A stretch of DNA of 5,819 nt, from assembly GCA_949451265.1 (NCBI GenBank), contig CASTQR010000110.1:1-5819 (forward strand). The letters are read 5' to 3'. The stretch is from an uncultured Eubacteriales bacterium (GTDB lineage: Bacteria > Bacillota_A > Clostridia > Oscillospirales > Oscillospiraceae). A program made the translations under genes and the position numbers. Within the stretch, counting starts at the first letter, position 1. Every line of letters begins with the position of its first letter. Below the pieces are notes generated by a model that was not told where the DNA came from, made no database searches, and saw only the letters and a list, made by a program, of their open reading frames with translations. Below are positions 1-5,775 of the stretch, piece after piece.

Positions 1-670
1 GCTCCACCTCCAGCATGAGCTCCACCAGCTCGTCGATCTGCTTCGGGTCCTCCCACCGGACGAGGTAGTCGTAGTCGATCTGGGCCCGGATGCGCTCCCG
101 CTCCGCCAGAATGTCCTCCTCATGAAGCTCCGCCCCCGCGCCGGTCGTTCCATCCGCCGAAGGATGGATAGAATGAGTAATGGCTCGATGAGTATTTGAT
201 TGATTTTTAATAGATGTATTAATATTTAATTGCGCGGGGGTTTTCACATCCGGCTCCGCCGCACACGACCCCGCCGCATCCGGATTTCCCGTATCCGGCA
301 GGGACATATCCGGTTTCCCCGCCTGCGGGGGCGGCGCATCCGATCCGGACGGTGCCGGGGGAGGCATATCCGGCCCCTGGGGCTGCTCGTAGATGACGTA
401 CTCGGTGTCGGTAATCCGCCCGTTGCCCCCGCGCAGCAGACGGCGGACGATGTAGCCCGCTCCCTCCAGCTCCTGGATGGCGGACCGGATGGCGTCCACG
501 CCCTCCTTACAGATGGCGGCCAGGCCGCGGGTGGTGTAATTCCATGAATCCGGCAGAGACAGCATCATGGACAGCAGTCCCTTGGCCTTCAAGGACAAAT
601 TCATGTCCTTCAAATGATGGTTGCTCATGACGGTATAATCTTTTGTCCGTTCCACTCGAAAAACTGCCAT
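1..670 (-). CDS. Winged-helix replication initiator-like protein (DUF6017-type), C-terminus cut by window edge
   Basis: Start ATG is at 670-668, and the frame stays open for 223 codons to the window edge, so the 3' end is missing. An AGGAG ribosome site at 685-681, 10 nt upstream, supports this start. Residues 1-95 (opening MAVFRVERTKDYTVMSNHHL) resemble the winged-helix domain of element and phage replisome organisers: LSLKAKGLLSMMLSLPDSW, then a helix-turn-helix-like stretch TRGLAAICKEGVDAIRSAI, then LEGAGYIVR and a TEYVIYE wing strand. Residues about 98-145 are a Pro/Asp-rich linker of degenerate x-P-D-x-x pentapeptides. Residues about 146-168 are Asn/Ile/Ser/Thr-rich. From about residue 180 an acidic/aromatic segment (RIRAQIDYDYLV, then QIDELVELMLEVE) looks like the start of the DUF6017 domain. 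Inferred role: binding the element's origin and starting replication. It lies 63 nt downstream of the ParB-like gene on the same strand. The linker DNA has origin-like features (see findings). The gene is certain; the family name comes from recalled sequence patterns, not a search. Confidence 0.75.
   Translation of the reverse strand, partial: MAVFRVERTKDYTVMSNHHLKDMNLSLKAKGLLSMMLSLPDSWNYTTRGLAAICKEGVDAIRSAIQELEGAGYIVRRLLRGGNGRITDTEYVIYEQPQGPDMPPPAPSGSDAPPPQAGKPDMSLPDTGNPDAAGSCAAEPDVKTPAQLNINTSIKNQSNTHRAITHSIHPSADGTTGAGAELHEEDILAERERIRAQIDYDYLVRWEDPKQIDELVELMLEVE
191..230. other. Extremely AT-rich tract inside the initiator-like gene (candidate DNA unwinding element)
   Basis: By direct count 35 of 40 bases are A or T, inside otherwise GC-rich coding DNA. 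It encodes the Asn/Ile/Ser/Thr-rich linker, including QLNINTSIKNQSNT. It directly adjoins the 15-bp-phased ATCCGG array (248-373). Together these resemble the iteron-plus-unwinding-element plan of origins located within initiator genes, such as phage lambda O. The composition is seen; the origin role is inferred. Confidence 0.4.
248..373. repeat. 15-bp-phased ATCCGG repeat array in the initiator-like gene
   Basis: ATCCGG starts at 248, 278, 293, 308, 343 and 368, with ATCCGA at 338. All except 343 lie on one 15-bp register. The vacant register positions 323 and 353 hold 4-of-6 matches (CTGCGG, TGCCGG). On the minus strand the array encodes degenerate pentapeptides of the type x-P-D-x-x (GPDMP, KPDMS, LPDTG, NPDAA, EPDVK). 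It is either a protein-level linker repeat or an iteron-like array. Confidence 0.6.
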
Positions 671-680
671 TTCTGAAACA

Positions 681-685
681 CTCCT
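681..685 (-). promoter_or_regulatory. Ribosome binding site of the initiator-like gene
   Basis: On the minus strand AGGAG sits 10 nt before the ATG at 670. It fixes the start of a coding region that has no stop inside the window. Confidence 0.75.
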
Positions 686-699
686 ATTATTAAATGTAA

Positions 700-727
700 G
701 GGCCGGGACATATCAGCGCCCCGGCCC
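700..727 (-). terminator. Intercistronic GC-rich hairpin after the ParB-like gene
   Basis: An 8-bp perfect stem (GGGCCGGG at 700-707 with CCCGGCCC at 720-727) has a 12-nt loop and begins 6 nt after the ParB-like stop codon. On the minus strand it is followed by TTACATTTAATAATA. That is AT-rich but not a true U-tract, so complete intrinsic termination is doubtful. It could instead be a partial terminator, an mRNA-protecting hairpin or a processing site. The same hairpin-plus-spacer layout precedes ssb. Confidence 0.45.
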
Positions 728-733
728 AGCCGA

Positions 734-1663
734 TTATTCCGCGCCGCCCGCCTCGACGGGCAGCATCCGTTCCAAAATATCCGCGATGGCGGCGAACACC
801 CCGGACAGCTCCCGGGCCTCCTTCACCGAGTCCTCAATCTCATCGGTGCGCATCCGGGTGCCCTCCACCCAGAGACGCACATTTTCCTCGCTGGGAGTAA
901 GCAGGACGGCTCGTTCAAAGGCTTTGCAGAACAGGCCCGCGATTTTGCCGCGCCGCTCCGCTTCGGCGTCCAGCGCCTGGAGCTCCTTCTTCGCCTTGAC
1001 CAGCTCCACCGCCTGGGCGGCGGCCTCCTCCCGCTCCCCCTCCGGCAGCTCCGCCACCTGGCGGGTGATGTTGTAGCCCTGGTTGATGGACAGCTCGCCG
1101 CTGTCCAGGGCCTCTTTCACGGCGGCGGGGGCGTGCTCATCGATCTGCATGACCTTGCCCATGGTGACCTCGCCGATGCCGACAGCGTCGGCCAATTCCT
1201 TCCGTGTATTGACAGAAGAAAGGTTTGACAATGTTGTCAAACCTTCCTCGTCAGCCTCACTGGGACGGTACGCTTGCCCACCCAGAGACATATTTTCTCT
1301 TGCACGGGCCTCCACGTCCTTCCGCAGCTTGAGGGCGATTTTGCCCAGCTCCCACTTGTCCAGGTTGCGGCGGCCCTTCTGCGTATCCAGCGCCCACTGC
1401 TTGGCCTCCAGCATATCCGTGAACGAAAACACCGCCATTTTATAGGGAATACCGTGCTTTTCGCACAGCTCATAGCGGTGATGGCCGTCGATAACGACCA
1501 TGTCCTCGTTGACGATGACGGGGGAGTAGCAGCCGTTGGCCAGCAGGTCCGCCTCCAGGGCCGAGAGCTGCTCCCCCGTCAGCGGGGGGAGCAGCTGGGC
1601 CATCTCAGGCAGGACCACGGGCGTGGCCTCGCCGCTGGCGTATTCCGTGCCGGTGTTCCGCAT
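734..1663 (-). CDS. ParB/Srx-fold N-terminal domain protein with helix-turn-helix
   Basis: A 309-residue protein of the ParB N-terminal-domain superfamily. Residues about 15-95 carry the fold: LPPLTGEQLSALEADLLANG, then YSPVIVNEDMVVIDGHHRYE with the DGHHR signature at 59-63. KGRRNLDKWELG at about 96-107 is the usual following segment. Residues about 152-175 (NTRKELADAVGIGEVTMGKVMQI) fit a helix-turn-helix. Residues about 210-240 are Ala/Glu/Lys-rich and probably helical or coiled coil, followed by an acidic C-terminus. Proteins of this form are common on clostridial conjugative elements and phages. Family knowledge suggests DNA binding in partition or transcription control; whether this one binds CTP, segregates DNA or acts as a nuclease cannot be read here. 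Its ATG shares one base with the ssb stop (TGATG) and no strong Shine-Dalgarno is visible, so translational coupling to ssb is likely. Oddity: a perfect 12+12 bp AT-rich dyad at 1220-1245 lies just before the HTH codons. Confidence 0.85.
   Translation of the reverse strand: MRNTGTEYASGEATPVVLPEMAQLLPPLTGEQLSALEADLLANGCYSPVIVNEDMVVIDGHHRYELCEKHGIPYKMAVFSFTDMLEAKQWALDTQKGRRNLDKWELGKIALKLRKDVEARARENMSLGGQAYRPSEADEEGLTTLSNLSSVNTRKELADAVGIGEVTMGKVMQIDEHAPAAVKEALDSGELSINQGYNITRQVAELPEGEREEAAAQAVELVKAKKELQALDAEAERRGKIAGLFCKAFERAVLLTPSEENVRLWVEGTRMRTDEIEDSVKEARELSGVFAAIADILERMLPVEAGGAE
1220..1245. repeat. 26-bp perfect inverted repeat inside the ParB-like gene
   Basis: AAGGTTTGACAA (1220-1231), a 2-nt centre TG, then its exact complement TTGTCAAACCTT (1234-1245). 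It is AT-rich compared with the surrounding GC-rich coding sequence. It encodes G-L-T-T-L-S-N-L at about residues 141-148 with codons (TTG, TCA, CTT) unlike the rest of the gene. It may be a binding site (operator or parS-like) or an RNA hairpin. The symmetry is seen directly; the role is inferred. Confidence 0.6.
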
Positions 1664-2055
1664 CAGGCGGCGGACTGACCGGCGTCAGCGCCGGCGGGAT
1701 ATGCATCGGCGGGGAGGGCGTTGGCGGCCTCCGCCACATCGGGGGGCCAGAGAAACTCCACGTCATACGCTTTGATGAGGAAGCCGGGCTGCCGACTGGG
1801 CTCGTCCTCAAAGGTGATGGTCTCGAAGTCTCCCGAGACGGCCAGCTTGCAGCCCTTCACCGCATAGGCGGCGCACCGCTCCGCCAGCCTGCCCCGCACC
1901 TTGGCGGAGACGAAGTCGGTGAGGCGTCTGCCGTCCCGGATGCGGTAGCGGCGGTCCGAGGCGATGCGCAGGATGGCGTAGGGCTTGCCGGTGGTTTCGT
2001 TCAGCTTCAGCTCCACGTCGTTAGTCAGGTTGCCGGTGGCTGTGATTTTCAGCAT
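1663..2055 (-). CDS. ssb: Single-stranded DNA-binding protein (OB-fold, element type)
   Basis: A 130-residue SSB-family protein that coats single-stranded DNA during replication, repair or conjugative transfer. Recognisable pieces are the N-terminal strand MLKITATGNLTNDVELK (the SSB G-x-L-T-x-D-x-E-L-K pattern), the central TDFVSAKVRGRLAERCAAY followed by KGCKLAVSGDF (the TDF...AE...Y...KG...V.G pattern), and a last OB strand around AYDVEFLWPPDV at about 96-107. After that comes only a short Ala/Pro-rich tail ending GADAGQSAA. The conserved acidic tip (DDDIPF-like) that host SSBs use to recruit partner proteins is absent. A strong AAGGAGAG site lies 7 nt before the ATG. The stop codon overlaps the start of the ParB-like gene by one base, so the two form a coupled pair. 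The lack of the acidic tip suggests a dedicated plasmid/ICE SSB rather than the chromosomal housekeeping copy. Confidence 0.85.
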   Translation of the reverse strand: MLKITATGNLTNDVELKLNETTGKPYAILRIASDRRYRIRDGRRLTDFVSAKVRGRLAERCAAYAVKGCKLAVSGDFETITFEDEPSRQPGFLIKAYDVEFLWPPDVAEAANALPADAYPAGADAGQSAA

Positions 2056-2062
2056 GGTCGAT

Positions 2063-2070
2063 CTCTCCTT
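2063..2070 (-). promoter_or_regulatory. Ribosome binding site of ssb
   Basis: On the minus strand AAGGAGAG lies 7 nt before the ssb ATG (2055-2053). It is directly preceded by the AT-rich spacer ACATTATAATAATA that also occurs, slightly shortened, before the initiator-like gene. Confidence 0.75.
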
Positions 2071-2084
2071 TATTATTATAATGT

Positions 2085-2110
2085 AGGGGACCGCCTTGCG
2101 GCGGTCCCCT
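2085..2110 (-). terminator. Strong intercistronic hairpin between the Cna-B gene and ssb
   Basis: A perfect 11-bp inverted repeat, AGGGGACCGCC (2085-2095) and GGCGGTCCCCT (2100-2110), with a 4-nt loop. It begins 9 nt after the Cna-B stop codon. On the minus strand it is followed by ACATTATAATAATA rather than a run of U, so it may be a leaky terminator that lowers expression of ssb relative to the surface protein, or an mRNA 3'-end stabiliser. The folding is certain from sequence; the function is inferred. Confidence 0.5.
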
Positions 2111-2119
2111 GTGGGTGGA

Positions 2120-5100
2120 TCAATACCCGGTTTTGGGCAGGGTGGGGACGATGGGCTTGCCGTAGACGGTGGTCACCCACCGGCTGATGGCCTGGACCCA
2201 GACCCCGTTGTACACACCGCCCACGTCGGCGATGTTGGTGAAGGCGGTGGAGGCCATGTTCCGCACGGCGGTGCATTTCAGCATGGGCTTTTCCACCTGG
2301 GCAAAGCCAGCGGGGGCCTGTCCGAACACGAACATAATCTCAGTGACGCGCTCATTGGAGGCAAGGCCCAGCGCTGTGGCGGACGCGGCCAGGGTATAAT
2401 TTTTGCTGGTGGACAGATTATCCGCCAGGGTGCGGTACTCGCCGCCGTTCACCCGGTAGGTGATCTTATAAGTGCCGGGGAAATTGTAGGTGCCGGTGAC
2501 CACCGTGTCCAGCCGCACCTCTGCTGGCAGGGTGTCGCGCCAGTAGAAGGAGGTCAGCATGACGTTGGAATTGTTGCCGATGCTGGAGAAGGTGTAGTTC
2601 ACCGGCTGGCCCGCCATAGCCTGCTTGGGGCCGGTCTTGGTGATGGACACGCCGGTGGACAGGGCCTTGTTGGTCACCTCGAAGCGGACGATCTCACCTG
2701 CGTGCTCCAGGTAGGCGGTGAGCTCCTGGTCGCTGACACCGTAGTTGGCCGGGGCCTTGACCTCACGGATGGTATAGCGGCCCAGGGGCAGGGGCTTGGA
2801 GGTGGCCACGCCTCGGCTGTCCGAACGGATGGTGTCCACCAGATTGCCCGCCTTGTCCCGGATCTCAAACACAGCGCCCTCCAGCAGCGTCCCGGCGGGC
2901 AGGCCGTTGGTGGGGTTGTAGTCGGCGGACTTCTTGGTGATCTGGATCTGCGCGGTGATGGGGGTGTTCTGCCACTCGATGAGGGTCACCTCGCCCGCCT
3001 TGACGTAGACGGTCTTGCGCTGGGTGTCCGGGATATAGCCCTCGTTCTCCAATTCGCGCAGATAGTAGCGGCCACCGTCCGCCAGGTCCTCAATATACAC
3101 ATACCCGGAGTTGTCCGAGGTATATTGACCGATGGGCTTGTTTGTGCTATCGTAGAGCAGGAAGGTGACACCGTAGATGCCCTTTCCGGTGACAGAGTCG
3201 GTCTTATGAATCAAAATGCCGCTGAACGCCTTGTTTTCCACCGTCAAAGTGGTGTTTTTGCCGTCCTTCATGTTGAAGGTGTGGTGGGTGGAATCCAGCT
3301 TGTACTCCTTGGGGCACTCGGTTTCCACGGCATAATAATTGCCCGCCTCCAGCTGGAGCGTGGCACGGCCCTCGCTGTCGGTGGTGACGGTATCAATCAG
3401 CGCGTCATCGTCGGCGCGGCGGATCTCGAAGGTCACATTGGGGATGCGCTTCTCCTTATTCCCCGCCACCACCTTGATGAGCTCAAAGTTGCCAGCCGGA
3501 GAATTGTAGAAGGTGAGGTACTGCGTGTCGTCCGGGTTGACCTCCACCGTCTGGATCTGGCCAGCCGGGTCGATAGAGTAGCCGGGGAGAGTCTTGGTTT
3601 CCTCCACCACCACGGTGCCGGTGACGGACACCCGGATCTCGCCGTTCTGGTTGGTCTGGAAGATGCCCTTGCTGGACAGGTGGCCGTTGTCCGCGTCCAC
3701 GTACCGGCCATCGGGGTGGGTCAACTCGAACTGCACCCCGGCCAAGGGCTTCTTAGTCACGGAATCCAGCTTTCGGATGACCAAAGTACCCGCCCTCTCG
3801 TTCCAAAAAACCAGCTCGGGAGCCTGCTTGCCGGACTTGATGGTGATGCTCTTGGGCTCCCCGTTGAGGACAAAGCCCTCCACGGTGGCCACCTCCTGGG
3901 CCTTGACCACGGTGCCCGGCTCCAGGTCCGGGATCACGATCTCGCCCTTACTGTCCGTATAGAATGTGCCATCCCCCGCGCCGATGGGGGCGCCGAAGCC
4001 GTCCGTCAGCTTGAAGCACACCCCGGCCAGGGGCTCCCGGTTGGTGCCGGTGATGTACTTTTTGATGGTGAGGGTCATTTTGCGGTCGTTCTCCACCACC
4101 ACATCATTGCCGCCCACGTTGGTGCCAGTGCTGCCGCCCGGATTGGTGGGCGTGGTCACAGTGCCGCTGCTGGCGCTGCCGGTGAGGGTGTTAGAGCCGT
4201 TTTTCACGGTGATGACCTGGGGCGTGGTGTTCAGGACGTATCCGTCCGGTACCTTGGTTTCCACCACTTGCACCGTGCTGCCGGGGACCAGCCCGGTGAC
4301 GGTGGCGGTGCCATCCTTCCCGGTGGTGCAGCGGGCCAGGACGGCACCATTGCCATCCTTGATGACAAACTGCGTATTGGGGACCGGCTTCCCGGTGACC
4401 GCGTCCAGTTTTGTAATCGTGAGGGAGCACAGGGGTTCGTTGAGGAACGTCAGCGTTTGAGTGTCCAAGGGGTTCACGGTGACCGTCTGCACCTGGGTGG
4501 ACTGGTCGATGACGTAGCCGGGGGCGGGCTTGGTCTCCTTGGCCACCACGGTGCCGGTGATGCCCTCGATGCGGATCTGCCCCTTATCATTTGTGGTGTA
4601 CAGGCCGTTGGAGGACAAATGCCCATTGTTATTATCCACAAACCCGCCGTTGGCGTAGGTGAGCTGGAACTGAGCGCCGGAGATCAGCGCGCCGGTGAGC
4701 TTATCCTTCTTTTCAATAATCAAAGTCCCGGCCCGCTTGTTCCAGAACGTGAGTTGCTGCACCCCGCCCTTGATCTGGATATCCTGGGGAGTGCCATCGA
4801 GGACGAAGCCATCCAGGGTCTTGATCTCCCGGGCGATGATGGTCATGCCCGGCTCCAGCCCGGTGAGGGTGATATCGCCGGATTTGTCCGTGAAATAGAT
4901 GCCGTCGTCGGGGCCCACCGCGCCGCCGTTGCCGTCCGTCACTTTGAACGCTACACCGGACAGGGGCTCGTTCTCCGTGCCCTCCACATACTTGTGGATC
5001 ACCAGGGTGGCGGTGGGGTCGTTGTAGAAGGTGAGGCTCTGGGTGTCGTTGGCGTCCACCACCACCGTCTGGGAGCGGGTGGCCTCGTGGATGACATAGC

Positions 5101-5775
5101 CGGGGATGGTGTTCTGCTCCGTTACCACGTAGGTGTCCGGCTTCAGGCCGGAGATCACGATTTGGCCGTCCTTGTTGGTGAAATAGATGCCGTTGCTGGA
5201 CAGCTTGCCCTCTTGGTCTGCCACCACCTGGCCGCTGGAGGTGGCCACCTTGAACTCCACGCCCTCCAGGGGCTTCCCGGTGGCGGAGTCCTTTTTATTG
5301 ATGATGAGGGAGCCCTTTTTGGAGTTTTTCACAATCACCGTCTGGGTGTCGCCGCCCTGACCGATGACCACATTGGTGCTGGGGGTGTCCATCACGTAGC
5401 CGTCCGGGGCCTTGATTTCGGTCAGCACATAAGCCCCCGGGGCCAGGTTGGTGATGCGGATCTCACCCTGCGCGTCGGTGGTGAAGATACCGTTCTGGGT
5501 CAGAGTAGATGTGCCGATCACGCCGTCCAGGCCCACCTCGCAGCCAGCGGCGGTGGTGATTCTGAACTCCGCGCCGGGAAGGGGCGCATTGGTGGCGCTG
5601 TCCCGTTTCTGCACGATCAGTTTTCCCTTCGGCTGATTTTTGAACGTGAGGACGCTGGTCCTGCCCTCCTTGATCTGGATAGTCTGCGATTGCGTGTCGA
5701 TGATGAAGCCAGCGGGGGCCTGCACCTCGGTGACGATCACACTCTTGCCGGGCTTCAGCCCCTCGATGCGGATCT
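2120..5775 (-). CDS. Giant SpaA/Cna-B multi-domain surface protein, 3' exon (5' part beyond an intron and outside the window)
   Basis: The frame is open from 5773 to the TGA at 2122-2120. The N-terminal part lies beyond 5776, where an apparent group II intron interrupts it. Residue numbers here count the GTG at 5740 as 1; that codon is a Val inside a domain, not a start. Domains: a partial Cna-B (to 36), ten full Cna-B units (about 38-140, 142-241, 244-336, 338-435, 438-551, 554-648, 651-747, 750-837, 840-926, 929-1025), then a DUF11-like domain (1029-1195) and the end TLPKTGY. Every full unit shows the isopeptide set: Lys in the first strand (K45, K149, K250, K344, K444, K561, K657, K756, K846, K936), Glu before the P-x-G-Y turn (E108, E208, E305, E402, E494, E616, E714, E806, E896, E993) and Asn in the last strand (N139, N240, N334, N434, N551, N647, N746, N836, N925, N1024). 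Known role of the family: protease-resistant rod-like adhesins or pilins outside Gram-positive cells. LPKTG matches a sortase motif but no hydrophobic anchor follows. A mating adhesin is a plausible inference. Confidence 0.9.
3500..4081 (-). repeat. Two-domain higher-order duplication, copy B (units 6-7)
   Basis: Units 6-7 match units 3-4 (5011-4436) better than they match other units. Both pairs begin K-Y-x-x-G-T-x-x-E-P-L-x-G-V, share L-E-P-G then GFVL-[DN]-G, then FWN-[KE]-RAGTL at the junction, then DNGHLSS and TGTVV, and end LTF-x-N-x-P. The pair was therefore duplicated as a block, with unit 5 between the copies. Confidence 0.7.
4436..5011 (-). repeat. Two-domain higher-order duplication, copy A (units 3-4)
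   Basis: This is the partner of 4081-3500. The distinctive shared marks are TGTVVA/TGTVVV in place of the usual L-x-P-G-x-Y turn, the DNNNGHLSSNG / DADNGHLSSKG loop, and an FWN junction between the two domains. Confidence 0.7.

Larger units (their letters stand above)
2666..5629 (-). repeat. Array of ten Cna-B domain repeats
   Basis: Ten diverged units of about 87-114 codons follow one another. Each opens with a G-x-L-x-I-x-K-x-D-like strand and closes with L-x-F-x-N. Unit boundaries by position: 5629-5321, 5317-5018, 5011-4733, 4729-4436, 4429-4088, 4081-3797, 3790-3500, 3493-3230, 3223-2963 and 2956-2666. The fifth unit carries an extra Ser/Thr/Gly/Pro-rich insert (about 4189-4103). The last three units are the most diverged from the rest. 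Confidence 0.85.

Noticed and set aside
230..547. Plus-strand Arg-rich open frame of 105 codons
   Set aside because: It is the complement of the repeated Pro-Asp linker of the initiator-like gene; the Arg/Ile pattern follows from the ATCCGG repeats and there is no ribosome site.
786..1678. Several plus-strand open frames opposite the ParB-like gene
   Set aside because: They are Ser/Arg/Ala-rich low-complexity shadows of a well-supported minus-strand gene, with no family resemblance or start signals.
2075..2080. TATAAT on the minus strand as a -10 box of an ssb promoter
   Set aside because: The -35 position at 17-bp spacing falls in the GC-rich stem (CGCCGC) and there is no extended -10 TG. 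The motif is better explained as part of the TAATAATA spacer shared with the other intergenic region.
5738..5740. GTG as the start codon of the surface protein
   Set aside because: It falls in the middle of a Cna-B domain (V-I-V-T-E before the P-A-G-F turn), homology continues upstream to 5775, and no ribosome site precedes it. It is an internal Val of a gene split by an intron.
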